Shown here one piece after another: positions 41,901 to 55,306 of a stretch of 64,000 bases of DNA. The stretch spans positions 9,722,291-9,786,290 of the forward strand of contig NC_037256.1 in the NCBI RefSeq assembly GCF_000002425.4. The letters are read 5' to 3'. The DNA comes from Physcomitrium patens. Lineage: Eukaryota > Streptophyta > Bryopsida > Funariales > Funariaceae. The notes beneath the pieces are model-generated. The model saw only the letters and a program-made list of their open reading frames with translations. It did not search any database and was not told where the DNA came from. Made by a program: the position numbers and the translations under genes. How positions within the stretch are numbered: position 1 is the first letter of the stretch; each line of letters begins with the position of its first letter.

Positions 41901-44900
41901 CTATGATAATATTTGAATAATAGATACTAATGTTTGCGTTCTGATTCAGAATTTTTCTTACTGTGTTCAGAAACAACCACTCTTTCCCACCTGGAAGAAA
42001 GACCAGGAAGGAAGGATGTTAGCGGTTGGCACCAGTATTTTTAATTAATGATGTCTATCTGAAGTTGAAAGTAACACCCCCAGAATACACAGTTTCCTAT
42101 GTCGGCCGAGTATCGAATAGATTGATATGTCAACCACGTACGTCACAAGTCCCTAATGATCAAGAATTATCTTGGTCAGCCAACAGTGGCCAGAACATTG
42201 AAGATTGAACGTCTTGAAGGTGATCAATGGATTCAAGTGATTTCTTACATTGCCCTGTAATGATCTCAATTCCTCAAGAATTGTACTGATCACGGAATAC
42301 AGATATCTAGGCTCTGCACTGATCATGATTTGCATTAATTTTTTTTTTTAACAGAATAACACCTCGCACTTGAGAAACTTCAGAGTTATCCAGACAACAT
42401 GGTCATAGCTAGAATGATTGGATCTGCTAGCGTATGTACCAGTTGGATGATTTCACGTTAGAACCAATCCCGGCTGCCGACTACTTGAATTTATTGCTCC
42501 ATAGACAGGGAATACAGTCACAGAGCATGACAGAAATCTGGCTGGAGGGATCATTGCCAACTCTGGCAACGTGAGGAAAATGTTATGCATCTTTTTAACT
42601 GATGCGTTAGAAACACGGCGTCGTCGTCGTCCTCCAGCCGTTATGACTGCATCACGTTAGGAAACTTGGCGGATTCAATAGCTCGACCTTACGTGTGATT
42701 CCCGATGTGAATGATTGATGGCTTCGATCACCCACAGAATCTCATGTCCTGCAAACTGCGCACTTCGAGAAGCTGTGTGTATGGGATTGCACATCTGTAC
42801 GAACGGACTTTTATGACCCATTGTACAGATTTGGATATTTGGTACTCGTTGTTGTGTTTTTTTTCTCTTTTGTTTCTTTGCCTTATTTTTCTACCAGTTG
42901 ATGAATTGCATGCAGTGCATACAGTATGAGATCCTGAATGGAGATCTGAGTGAGTGGCCCCCAGTGCATTCATTGCCAATTGATGGACTGAGTTGTCCCA
43001 GTGGCACTGGATGAGTGGAACCAACCCATTCTAGACCTTAATCAAGTTGTCTTTGTTGTGTTGCATGGATGCCAAATCGGATCTTACAACTGTGGATGTG
43101 ACTCTGACACACACTGTTTTTTGTATGTTTTTTGTTTTGTTTTTGTTTTATTTTTTGGGGAGGGGGGGATGGAAGAGTCTAGCCCTCTTTCTTTCTCCAT
43201 CTATCCCTCCCTCCCACAAGGGCTATGGTGGTCCTGTCTAGCTTTGCATTGTGGTGGCTTAGATGCATGTGCCATGGCACAGCTTCCACCACATGGTCCT
43301 GTGCTGAACTAGTCTTTGGTTTTCTGAGAGCTAGTGATTCCCATATGTGCCTTTAGTCTTTAAATAATGGGAACACATGTAGACTGTTACAGTGCACTGG
43401 ATTACATTCTCCTAATTGGTGTTGTGATTTGCTGCACAAAGTGTGGTCAAGTTATAATATTTTATTATTATTGTTATTACATTTTTATATGTACATGTAG
43501 GAGTAGATCTGTTATATTGATTGAGGAGAGAAATTTAAGAGCAAAGAATCCAAAGTACTGAAATTCCATTATCAAATCACCTGTACTATCATCAGACTGG
43601 GATAGAATTTTATTTCCAATTTCATTTCCAATCTACCTTTCTATTTTCCAATTAATGTATATATACAGAATTAATTAAGATGGTATTCAAGACTCCAATG
43701 TGACATCTCATTACTGTATCTTTTTTGAAGTTTTGGACACTTTTATCATCCATGATTCATGACACCTATCAAATTATTAGCAAATTTTTTTTCTTTTTCT
43801 TTATAATTTTATATTATGCTATCATATTCATTAAATTTTTACCAAAGAAATTGGTGTATGTGAATATATATATATATATATATATATACCTACATCATTT
43901 TAGATTTTATTTAAAAAGTGCATACTACAAATTTTATCATATAAAGAAATTATAAATTACATTAAAAAAATATTTTGGTGTTAAATTTTGTTGTCCAAGC
44001 ATTTACTATCCATTTATTGTGATTCTTTAGTACTTAGTCAATTATATAAGTATTGCTTATTTTTTAGATCTCTTCAATTAAGTATCTCTCCATTTACATA
44101 CTAATTTAGGATCCAACTTATATTATTTTTGCATCAAAGCTATATAAGTATTTTCATTAATTTTGATTCTTGATTTCCACTTTCAATCTACTAAATTGAA
44201 ATACAGATCTTAATTTGACTTAATGGACTAAGAAATATCAATAATAGAGAATTGTAATTTTGATGGCCAAGTTTTAAATCTACAAAAATCTGCAAGCATT
44301 TTATAAGCATTCATCTTTTTCTTTTCTTTTCTCCCCCCCCCCCCCCACAAAATACATTAGCACAGTTGCAAGAAGAATTGAATGTCAAACAATTGTTTTT
44401 GAGGAAATTTAATCAATATTTTCTTACAAAACAACCAAATTTTTATAATAAATTATACATTAGCATTTACAACAAATGTTTTACTTAATACCATGAGAAC
44501 TATATTAAGAACCAATTTACTAAGGTTCAAGCCCAACTCCAAGGGATTTTATTACCCCTGATTCAAACTTTATTATTCCATGGTATGGATTTCAAAGGGA
44601 GAAGAGAGTTAAAGCAAGCAAGGCAGTTTTTGATATTTCACCCACTCCTCCTTTGATATTTGGATTTTAAAATCATCCGCCTTGTGAGGTGGGTGATTTG
44701 GTGAAGTATTAAGTGATATTTCAAAATATCACTAGGTACTTCAAGATGCCATGTCTGAGCCCCTAATGCATTTTTCAATTAAACATATAGAAGAGATTGT
44801 GGTTGTTGCAAGAGCAAGCAACAGATTGGTGGGTAGCATTTGATTCTCTAGTACATGGGGCATGGGGCATAGGTCTGGCAACGCACTCCAGGACCCGAAG

Positions 44901-46179
44901 AATATCTTCAGAAATGTATCGTTAAATAATCTGGCGCTGCTTCGACCAGTATCCATCCTCCCATCAAGATCTATCAGTGGTAGTTGGGATTTTTCGTATC
45001 ATTGCTCGGCATACGGAAAGCTCAGAGGGGGCAATCTACGAGGGATAAGTCGCGCGCAGTCAAAAGGTGTGAGTTTGTGTGCAGACGGCGCGGTATGTGT
45101 GTGATCAGCTCCAAGAGCCTGGTTCCATTTGATAAAACGTGGTAAAATTTTAGAGAAGGGATTCAGAGCGGTGGTCTTTTTTGGGATTGAGTTTGTAGAG
45201 CAATGATTGTGTAGGCCAACTTCTCATCCTGATGCTATTGGCCGGCAATGTTGAATCTTCCGTGTACCGTCGGGGCTGCGGTTGGGGGGGGGGGGGGGGG
45301 TTACTGCTTTCGTCCTCTGACAAACCCCCTGGCTATGAAGAGTCCTCAGTTCTCGCAAAGGAAACTATGTTCCGTGTCTGCAAGGTGGACGCGTTTTATT
45401 AGCTCTTCATGCAGATCAGCAACTTGATTACCGATGATAGCCTCATATGCACATAATCTAAGAATTTCAATTGGGGCTGGCAGTGAAAGGAAAAAGCTCG
45501 CAAATCCAATATGTTACCGGTTTTATCAAAAAACAAAATGGTGTGATCAAATTTGGCAGATTCGTGCTCTCTCTGAGCGTGTTCTATCTAAAGGCTGGTG
45601 CTACAGACAAAATCCAATTGCAATCTAGTTGGAAGATCAACCCAAACAGGTTACATAGAACGTAAAGAGGTGAAGGGAATGCTGGGTTCAATCCTGTGCA
45701 AATCGACCCTAGTTCTGGTACCAGACATTATAAAGATTACTTTGGACATGACGTTTGCAGAGGCAGGGAAGAAGGTCGCTGGTTATGTTGATGAAGAAGA
45801 GTTGGAGAGACTAGTTCAGCATCACCGAGGGCTCATGCAAAACATGGTTCTTCCTTAACTAAGGGACATCATCACAGCATTGCCTCCTCCCTAGAATCAG
45901 TATTTCCATCAGTTGTAGCTGGAACTAAAGCCAGGGTCTTTGAAGGAGTAGGATGCAAAGACTCTGCCAACTATGACTTGGGGCAGTCACTTGTCCCCGA
46001 ACCAATTTCTGACGGATTTGGAGAGCTCAAAGTATGCTTTGGAGCATCAGGGACAATAGCCTCTGCAAGAGAACAGTCTCAGTAAATTTGCGGAGGAGCA
46101 GAAATGGCAGATGGAGGTGTAAAGGCTTCACTCTCAGTTGTGTTTGGGGAGAAATAGAGAGTCTTGTAGAAAAAGTATC
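38312..46179. other. Long spacer without a convincing gene
   Basis: 38.8-40.9 kb is extremely AT-rich, with TA runs near 38955-38983 and poly-A/T tracts. 41.0-43.3 kb has more balanced composition but only short, unrelated open frames. 43.6-44.5 kb is AT-rich, with a TA run near 43866-43888. A 14-base C run is at 44333-44346 and a 17-base G run at 45284-45300. An 80-codon ATG frame at 44862-45104 ends in a possible donor site but has no recognisable family. A non-coding transcript in 41-43 kb cannot be excluded. Confidence 0.5.
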
Positions 46180-46640
46180 TTCCTTAAGGTTGGCAAAGCT
46201 CCTAAAGTTTAGATGCTCATGCTCCTTAAAGTTCTAGAGGTTGCAGTATTCAATTAAATCTACAGATAGTAAGTTCTTTAATCTAACAAGCAACTTTGGA
46301 AGATCATCAAGCTTCTCAAATCATTGTAAACCAAGGTATTTAAGACATGTTATTGAATCATTTTCTAATTCTAACCAAGATGCAATTTTATCATATGTAT
46401 CCAATTTGATGTTGCTGAGAAATGAAATACTATCTTTCATACTAAAAGAAGTTAGTAGAACCTCCAATATCTAACCCTAATTGAATGTCAAATCTATCAA
46501 ATTTGGAAGACCAATGTTGCACAACATATTCAGATGGTCTAAAGAAGTGAAAGAGAACGCAAGGAGTTTAGAAGAGAATCAAGTCCGAGGCACTCAAGTC
46601 TAGGGCATTCTAATTGTTGCAAGTCCATCACGTTTCAATT
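46180..46640 (-). pseudogene. Relic of a leucine-rich-repeat (disease-resistance type) gene
   Basis: Minus-strand reading near 46550-46640 gives MDLQQLECPRLECLGLDSLL then NSLRSLSLL and a stop. After a frame change and two nonsense codons, 46190-46370 gives CLKYLGLQ, stop, FEKLDDLPKLLVRLKNLLSV then DLIEYCNL, stop, NFKEHEHLNFRSFANLKE. The spacing of Leu and the 'LPKLLVRLKNL' and 'L-YC-NL' phrases are those of LRRs in plant NBS-LRR proteins. No nucleotide-binding domain is visible. It is a broken fragment. Confidence 0.5.
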
Positions 46641-46753
46641 TTAGGACCTTTTTAAGGTACCAATTTTTTCAAAACTTTAACAATTAGAGTGTCTTTAGTG
46701 ATGTTAGAAATCTTGTTTGAAGGAAAGAAATAGAGAGAATCTATTAGAGAAAG

Positions 46754-46797
<44 letters not shown>

Positions 46798-48569
46798 ACA
46801 TACTATTAAGATACTATTAGAAAAATGTTGCTAGCAAGTATGAGTGTTAAAAATTCAATAACTTTGTCTCTCTAATTTATGATTAGATGCTATGCTAATT
46901 CATGTGACACAAGCTTGCGCCAATATGCTCCATTTAATTCTATCTTATTCAATAATTTGATGTATTAAAAATCAAAGAATATAAGAAATACCTTCTTTTA
47001 TATCAAGTTAATAGAGAAAAAATACCTTCAAAATCAATACCATCAAGACAATTAGATATTTTATTTTATTTATTGAAAAACAATTTTAGTTAAGATATTA
47101 GTCTATATTTTAGTTCTAGAAGCATTTTCAAGATCTAAAATATTGCTAAGAATTCTTTTACAAAAGAAATAAAATTATATATCAATAAGCATATTCTTAT
47201 TATAAACCTTAAGATTTAGAATTAATGTAATAACTTAATGATTTTTATAATTAATTCAACTTAAAAGATAAAAAAAAAATTCAAGTTTTATTTTAAAAAA
47301 TTACATTAATATAAATTCTTTAATAGTAGTATAAATTTTAATAGAAGATAATAGTAACTATAAGTTACTTAGTCCTTTCTAAGCATATCAAGCAAGATCA
47401 ATTGAGTTGAAATAAGTAACCAAGTATTAATTATTGAGTATTTAAGTCAACTGCCTAATTGGCATCACTCTATTCTTTTAAATGATACATAACTTATTTA
47501 AAAATAATAGATCATTAATAGTATTTAGTCAATATATTTTTAAGATATTATATAATATTTTTGACTTTTAATCAATAATTTAAAACATAATTGGATATAA
47601 ATTAAGCCAAAAGATTCATAGAAAATATAATGTCCTACGAAGTCATTATGACTAAGTATTTAAAAGATCTAAATGTATTATTATAAAAAAAATTCTTAAT
47701 AAAATCAATTTATTTAAAAATAAATTTATTTCAAAAAGATTCTAATTGAAATTTAAGAGCTAATTTTCTTAATAAAATCAATTTATTTAAAAATTACTCT
47801 TAAATTATCCTTTGCAAATTAAATGTATATGAAATGTTGTTTTATAGAACATGGTCTTTTGATCATCTTAAAGGAAGTTTAATTTTTTGTGGTAGCTCTT
47901 ATTAGAATTAATGTAAGAAATCAAGAGGAGCAAGAAGAGGACATTTGAGCTTTAAAAAACTTTGTCTAAAATCTATAGCCCATACAAGTATAACTCATAG
48001 TCTATATAAAGCTATAATACAATTGAGAATACACAATTTAAAACAGACTATTGTGAATGTATAGTCTTGATTGACTATTGAGAATGGATAGTTGGAATTA
48101 TCTTGTCAAGAACAAGCTATTAGAAATGTATAGTTGGGATCATCTTGCCAAGAATGGACTATCAAAAATTGGTACGTGGATTGGCCAATCAAAAATTTTG
48201 AGATACGGATCAGAACTTCAAACATTGAGCTTAAAGGATTTAGGGGGTCTAATAAGTCTAGGAACTCTAAGAAGATTTGTAAGTTTAATTTTTTAATTTA
48301 AATTAGACATATATTTCTTAAAATTGAAATATCTTAGTCAATTTTAGAAATTTAAACTTGAAATATTTTGGAAGTATTGGTATCACTATAATATATGCAT
48401 TTATTTAGAGAAAATTTAGAATTTTTATGAATATTCAAGTAAAAGATTATATAAGAAGGTGTTGAGTCTCACCTTGATTCCATTTTTTCTCCTTCTAATT
48501 TTCTTCCCTTAGTCCTATTATTTCTTTTATATTTAGCATATTTTTTATATCATAGCAATGAAGTAGAAC
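46641..48569. other. AT-rich spacer
   Basis: It contains a TA microsatellite at about 46756-46791. Near 48088-48170 a unit of about 45 bp (GGATAGTTGGAATTATCTTG, then TATAGTTGGGATCATCTTGC) is repeated with changes. No gene is seen. Confidence 0.5.
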
Positions 48570-49409
48570 ATCATAGAGAAATTTGTTGGAGACAATTAGC
48601 ATCTCTAGAAGGAAAAGATTAGATTTATTCTAATTGATAAGGAATTGAAGAAGGTTATATGTGGAAAATATAAAAAATCCATTAGGTTATCTCTAGATCT
48701 GGCTAATTTAGAGAAATAAGGAGATATAAACAAGTGACATTATTTGCAACTTGTCAACATCTTTTCAATTTAGAGTTCATGACAACAAGCAAAGCAATAA
48801 GCTCAGAGGCCATATAAAAGAGTTTAAAAGAAATATATGAGATTAAAAATACTTCAAATCTATTATTCTTGATTTGTAGGTTTTGGACTATCTATATGAA
48901 TAAGGTGACAACATAGGTAAATTACGAGAGATAGTTGAGAAACCTTTTTCAATTGGAGAGAGAGTTTCAGACATAAATTTTTTTATAGCATTATTAGAGA
49001 GTCTTCTAGAGTCATATCATACTTTCGTGGTGTCATTCAAAAGACAACTTCTTGCCAAGTTGATATGGTTATATTTCAGCTAATGCGACAAAAATTTCAC
49101 AACAAGAATGTAGGATCAACCTTTGAGGTAATATTGGCTAAAGAAAGAAAATCCAAGCCATACTTTCATATTCATACTCATGCAAGGTCTTCACAAGATC
49201 ACAAAAAGGATGCGAAATGTAGATATTGTGGCAAGAAAGATTACTATGAAAGAGAATTTTGGATTATAGAGAAGGATGAAAAGTTAGGAAAGTTAAAGAA
49301 AACTTTTTAAAAAGAGTAGGCTAATACAATAGACAAAAAAGATCAAAAAGAGGATAAATTTGTCTTTGTAGGTGCATTATCTGTTACTATAAGTAACAAA
49401 GAATGGTAC
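48570..49409 (+). pseudogene. Ty1/copia gag relic
   Basis: Pieces in shifting frames match a copia gag: LKEIYEIKNTSNLLFL near 48820, GERVSDINFFIALLESLLES near 48955-49015, YHTFVVSFKRQLLAKL, then a damaged CCHC knuckle (CRYCGKKDYYEREFW near 49218). The start of the protease segment (NKEWYYHG) stands at the right edge, where the catalytic Asp-Ser-Gly is already lost. It is cut at 49410 by an A-family LTR. It is the only Ty1/copia sequence I see in the window. Confidence 0.75.
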
Positions 49410-49624
49410 TATCATGGACATACTCATATAAGCTAGTAATTACATATATAAATAAGTAGAAGTAAGTAAAAGTAGATAAAAAGAAGTTAATTCTATAGTA
49501 CTTGATATGAAAGCTTCCTAGAAGCTTCATAGATGCTGCTTTGACTTCATAGGTGTCTTTAATTGACTTTTTAGATTAAAAACGTAGTCAACAAATTGGC
49601 CATGTGCCACACATATTAGCTTGA
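49410..49624 (+). repeat. Fragment of an A-family LTR in plus orientation
   Basis: It starts TATCATGGACAT, matching the A LTR start TGTCACAGACAT, and runs through the AGTCAATTAAAGACACC-type block (reverse complement) to TTAGCTTGA, where the minus-strand element F begins. So an A element once inserted into the copia relic and F then inserted into its LTR. Confidence 0.75.
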
Positions 49625-50157
49625 TGTCAAGGATAAGAACTCGATGAAAAAGCAATTCAGATAAGTGAGCCTTCACTCAAAGAAAGGTATAAATAAATAA
49701 GTATGTATATTAAAAGAGAAACTAGAATGGCTATTGCCAAAAGACAAGAAAACTAGAGACCCTTGAAACTAGACTAGAAGCAAGAAAGGAGTTGACAAGA
49801 GTGAAGAAGCCTTCACTCTTGTCTCTATATATACTATCTAACTAAGAGCTATGTGGCGATGTTCTATAGGACCTCCAATATGTGCTGACTTTGTAGGACA
49901 CATGCCTTGACTTACAAGGCAAGTTTTTCTACGTGTGGGCCACATAGTTAGCTTGATCTTCAAGCTAACAACATGTGTGGCACATGGCCAACTTGTTGAC
50001 CATGTTTCTAATCCAAAAAGTCAATTAAAGACACCTATGAAGTCAAAGCAGCGTCTATAAAGCTTCTAAGAAGCTTCCATATTAAATACTATAGAATTAA
50101 TTTACTTTTATCTATTTGTATATGTAATTACTAGCTTACATGAATATGTCTGTGACA
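49625..50157 (-). repeat. Element F 3' LTR
   Basis: A 533-bp LTR with termini TGTCACAGAC...CTTGACA (minus strand). It contains the perfect hairpin 49794-49823 and a TATA-like run next to it. The purine run AGAAGGAGGG follows at about 50161-50172. Confidence 0.88.
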
Positions 50158-50197
50158 TTACCCTCCTTCTAGGGACGAGTTCCACGAGGAGCAATCA

Positions 50198-50620
50198 TCA
50201 TATGTTGAGGAAATCTATGATGCGATGAATTATATTCACCACATACTCTAATCTTTGTTCTCTTTGAAGATGATTGATAGGGCCTCTCAACCATCGGTAG
50301 TGTCCCATACCAGGGTGGAAAGACCACCCAATTATTAGATCATTGTTGAGGCCTTCATAACTTCCTTCAAATAAAATATTTGAAACACCATCAGGAGTTG
50401 TTCCTACCTCTAGCAAAATCACCAAACATCGGGAGTCCCTTCCCAAATCGTGATACCAAACGCGTTGTATCTCGCCATCTATTTGAAGAAGAACATGTCA
50501 TTCTTGAAGATCTTCATCTTGATTACGTTTTCTTGAAGGTTGTGACAATCATAATGTCTCGTCTAGTAGGTCAGTAAATGAAGGCTCTTGAGTCAAATCT
50601 GCTGGTTGTTGGTTCTCCAT
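50198..50620 (-). pseudogene. Element F ORF3 (two nonsense codons)
   Basis: 140 codons from ATG 50620, with TGA codons at the Arg of 'ETLRLSQ' and of 'LQERHV' relative to copy A. The last 82 codons are open and preserve the Trp that is lost in A: PGMGHYRWLRGPINHLQREQ. Length and position relative to LTR and pol equal those of A. The two copies complement each other as evidence for a real gene in the family. No homology to a known family is recognised. Confidence 0.7.
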
Positions 50621-50738
50621 CTCTTGAACATCACAACTACAAAGAAGCTACGAACAAGGATTGAAAGTAGAATGTTATCTTGCCTAGATGTTGTTTTTTT
50701 TATAAAGAAGGTTTTCATCTTGATTTTGATGGATGTCA

Positions 50739-53700
50739 TCAATGAAAAGCCTCTATCGTCTTTGTTGCATTTGTAAGATTCTTTATTGGCTTCCATGTGT
50801 ATTCACTAATATGATATCTATGCCAATGGATAAGATATTTCAATTTACTTCGGCGCCGCCTTGAATCTAAGACTTCTTCTACTTCAAACTCTTCATTATT
50901 GTCCACTTCTGTAGGAGGAAGTGGAGCTTGTTGTCTTCTTGATATGTCCACTATCTTGTATGGTTCAAGAAGACACTCATGGAATACTAGATGGATTTTC
51001 ATTGACTCCGATAGATGTAAACGATATGTAATTAAAATAATTTGTATAGAAATAGAAAATGGTCCAAGTCTTCAATAGTTCAACTTGTCACAAGGACAAG
51101 TGGTCTTGATATTGTGACAAAGTAGCCATATCTTATCACCCAAGAGGAATGGTGGTTGTTCCTTTTGATAGATATATGCATTGACCTTTTGTTGTTCTTG
51201 AGCCTCTTTTAACTACGCCTTCATCATTGCATGTAGCTCTGATAAATGAATCGCCAAAACTTTTGCAATAGGATTATCAACTTTTGAAAAGTCAAAAGTA
51301 TCAAGTTGTAGATGATAACCATAATTAGTAAAGAAAGGTGTTTGTTTTGTAGAAGAATGTACCGTGTTATTGTAAGCAAACTCTGCCAATGGCAAAAGAG
51401 TTGTCCAATCATCTTGTTGGTAGTTAATGGTACATCTTAAATATTACTCCAAAACTTCATTAACACGCTCTGTTTGTCCATCAGTTTGAGGATGGAATGC
51501 CGAAGATAGTTTTATATCCACTTTTAGAATCTTAAAAAGATTCTTCTAAAATCTTGATACAAATTGAGTTCTATTATCTGATATAATATCCTTGGATAAT
51601 CCATGATAGCGATAGATATTGTCAAGAAAGAACTTAGCTGTTTCTTCACCTGTGATAGATTTTGTACATGGTACAAAATATGCCATCTCGGTAAAACGAT
51701 CTACTATCATGAATATAGAGTCATAAGAATCTGAGATTGGAAGATCCGTCATGAAGTCCATAGAAATAAAAGACCATGATTGTTCAGGAATGGGTAATGG
51801 CTGAAGAAGTCTAAAAGGTCGATGACAATGAGTTTTTGATCTTGAGCAAACATCACATGATTGTATAAAATCTTTGATTGCCTTTCACATTTGAGGCCAC
51901 CAAAAATCCCTAAATATCAGCTCCAAAGTCTTATTATATCCCAAATGTCCTGCTGTTGGGAAGTCGTGACGAGCTTGAAGAATACGTAAACGTGCTTCTC
52001 CTTTTGGAACATATAAGCGTCCTTCAAAATAGAGTAGGTTATTCTTGAATTCAAATTTAGAGGGATCATGAGATTTAGAAGAATTATTCTTGATATCATA
52101 AATAAGAGGGTCTAAAGCCATACTTAACTGGACTTGTTTAAGAAAAATTAAATCAACAATCAATGTTGATTTTATTGCTTGAAGATGAAATTGCTCCGGC
52201 TTCAAGAGAATCATTCTTTATTACTCAAAAGTCGCATCTCCTTCTTTTGGTACAAGATAAGATTGTTTAGACAAGGCATTGGACAAACCTTGTTGTTTTT
52301 CACGCCGATAAGTGATGATGAACTCGAATCTTAATAAAGACATGCTCCAACAAGCTTGACGACAATGTAATATGCGTGTTGACATAAAATACTTGAGGGT
52401 GTGATCCGTATACATGGTGACTGGATTGGAAGCGCCTTCTAGATAATGATGCCATTCTTGAAAAGAATCCATATTTGCAAGAAGTTCTTTGTCATGGATC
52501 TCATAATTGATTTCTACTGCTAAAAATTTTCTTGAATGAAAGGCTACTAGATGAAGTTTGTCATCTATTCCCATTTGTAATAAAACCGCACTCAAAGCAA
52601 AGTCCGATGCATTTGTTTCCATAAAGAATGTTTTGGAAAAATCAAAATGATACAAGATTGGTGTAGAAACAAACGCTGTCTTCAAAGATTCAAAAGCAAC
52701 TTCCGCTTCTTGATTCCATTGGAGTTTGTCTTTACAAGTCAAACATGTAAGTGGAGCTGCAACTCGAGAGAAGTCTTTGATGAAGATCCGATAGTAGTTG
52801 GTAAATTCCAAAAAGCATTGGACATCTCTCACCATTTTTGGGATCTTCCAATCTATAATAGTTTGAACTTTCTTAAGATACATCACACGTCTATCATTTG
52901 AAATGATGTAACCTAAGAAATCGACTTGAGTAGTGTAGAATACACACTTTTCTATCTTGGCATAGAGTCTTGCATCTCTTAATTTTTGTAACACATGACA
53001 AACATGAAGTTCATGTTCTTCTAAATTCTTAGAATAGATCAAGATGTCGTCTAGATAACAAACTACAAAATCATCTAAAAACTCTCAAAAAACATCATTC
53101 ATTAGATGTTGAAAAGCTATTGGTGCATTTGTAAGTCCAAAAGGCATGACGTTGTATTCAAAATGTCCATACCTAGTTCGAAACGTAGTCTTCCATTCAT
53201 CTCCTTCTTTGATGCATACTAGATTGTATGCTCCCTAGAAATCTATTTTTGTATAGATTTTAGCTTGATTCAGCTAATCAAGAAGTCTAGATATTAAAGA
53301 TAGTGGATACCTATTCTTGATGGTAATCTTATTGAGTCCTCGATAATCAACACACATCCGCAATGATCCATCTTTTTTCTTCACAAATAGAATTGGAGTT
53401 CCTACCGGAGATTTAGAATGGCATATGAAATTCTTGGCTAGATTTTCTTTAATATACTCTTTGAATTCAGCCAACTCATTTTGTGATAAACTGTAGATTG
53501 GTCCGAATGGCGGTTGTGCTCCTTCTTGAAGATCAATTGAATAATCATAGGGACGATGTTTTAGGAGTGTATCCGCATTCTTTTTTTCAAATACATCTTA
53601 AAATTCTTGATATTGGCTTGGAATGCCACTTGAAGTCTTTCCACGAGTAGAAACAGGTGTGGCATAAATAATATATGGTGATTCTTTCATAGCAACATGC

Positions 53701-54350
53701 AAAAAAGCTTTTGTACCTATAAATACGAGTTTAATTGAACTGGACTTATGACTCTCTACTTGATTAACTACACTATTAGTTATACTTTTAGAGAAAGTAA
53801 GAGTTTGGGAAATCCAATCTATTTGAGGGTTGTATTTTTCTAACAATGATAAACCTAAAATGACTGGATTAGAGGGAGATCTAATGATATTAAATACTAC
53901 AAAGCTATTATGACCATTGATTATTACTTCTATAAGAAGGGCTTTGTGAATAATATCTCCAAAAGACAATGGACGACCATCTATGACTTCTACATGAACA
54001 GGTTTAGTTTTCTTTACTAAAGACATGCTATATCTTTTAGTAAATTCTTCATCTAAAAAACATGCTGAGGCTCCTGAATCTAACAAGGCAGAGACTTTGT
54101 AATATTTAGGTCCTAAAATAATATTTAATGTAAAATAAGGAGAGTGCTCTAAGGAGAGAATAGGACCTTTACTAGATGTTGTGCAAGGTTCCAGCCACAT
54201 GGTCCCTATTGTAGCTGGACAAACTCGTTTTCTAACATATTGTCTTCTTTTATAGCCATACTCCTCATTTTGTGATTGCATCATTTCTTTGGACAATGTT
54301 GAGCAGTGTGCTTTGGTTCTCCATAATATAAACATAATCCTTCTTGACAA
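50739..54350 (-). pseudogene. Element F pol
   Basis: All pieces share one frame. Order from 54350: protease (SALLDSGASACFLDEEF), RT fingers 53274-53474 ([20 protein letters not shown]), RT palm remains and thumb, RNase H 52221-53042 (ETNASDFALSAVLLQM), integrase 51213-52214 (FWWPQM, MDFMTDLPIS, DNRTQFVSRF), chromodomain 50739-51002 (EEFEVEEVLDSRRRRSK, YLIHWHRYHISEYTWKP). Roughly eight stops separate them. In the integrase the second catalytic motif reads SDNRTQF instead of SDRGTQF. The chromodomain Gly of HWHGY is Arg. Confidence 0.88.
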
Positions 54351-55212
54351 TGATGAGTCTTTTCTTGCTTAGTAAGAAGTTTGAAACATACTCCATCAAT
54401 TTACATATCCTCTACTTCCGAATGTATGTGTGGAAGAGGTGTTGGTGTTGCCATTGAATTATAGTAACGTTGAGGTCTACTTGTATAATTCTCAGATAGA
54501 AATTCAAAAAGGCGATTGTCGCACTTCACAACAAAGTCAATTGCTTAATTCAATGTTTGAGGATCAGGTAAGTTGAGCATTAATTTTTTTACCTCATATT
54601 GTAATCCGTAGAGAAATTGGCTAATAAATGCAGCATCATCCCACTTGAAATCAGTTGCAAGTTATCGAAATTATGAAGCATATAACGTTACTGATCGATT
54701 ACCTTGTCGTAAAATATAGATCTTATTGGTTGCAACACGAATTGCATCATGTTCTCCATACATGGATCAAAACTTTGCCAAAAAGGCTTCTAGATTATCC
54801 AATATTGGATCTCGTCGTTCAAGAAAAGATGAAAACTACAATAGTGCTGAACCTGAAAGAAGCGTACGAATGAATCTAACTTGCAATCCTGGAGTTGGAT
54901 AGCTTTGGGATTGAAGTTCAATCACAAGTTGCACTTGATTGATAAATCCTCAAAACTTGGATTTGGTACCATCTAACTTCTCGAGTAGGAAAATTCTTGG
55001 TTCTCTAACATTGGAAGGACATTCCAGCATAGGAGAAAGGACATAGTTTGGTGCAGATATTGAAGCAGCCTAACCATTTCTATATCTTCACTTCCTACCA
55101 ATCTTGTTGCTCCATGTGGTGGTAAATTGAATTGATGCATCGCAAGCATTTACTCCCTCAATTGCTCTTGCATTTGTACCATTGCACTTTTCATTTCAAC
55201 AAGTTCTGCCAT
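54351..55212 (-). pseudogene. Element F gag
   Basis: The expected start is ATG 55212 (MAELVEMKSAMVQMQEQL). Gag pieces are recognisable by comparison with A (near 54540-54700, the IDFVVKCDNRLF and QLATDFKWDDAAFISQFLYG regions) but contain many stops. The zinc knuckle near 54320 has lost residues. The sequence is the same as G 61894-62755 except for a few bases. Confidence 0.8.
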
Positions 55213-55306
55213 GATAACACTTAGAAAAGAGAAGATGTCTAATATCGCTCAAGACAAATAGAAGAGAGGACTTGAGAACGAAGAAAATACTAAGGACAAT
55301 ATCAAT

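Noticed and set aside
43001-43312. Possible gene in the more GC-balanced 41-43.3 kb segment
   Set aside because: Open frames overlap in several phases, include simple-sequence stretches and show no domain; a non-coding transcript is possible but unsupported.
44862-45104. 80-codon ATG frame resembling a transit-peptide exon
   Set aside because: No second exon that continues it could be found with a matching phase, and no family is recognisable.
45598-45858. Open frame with the phrase YVDEEELERLVQHHRGLMQN
   Set aside because: Looks protein-like, but it lacks an ATG, is followed by several stops and matches no family I know; possibly a gene relic, too weak to list.
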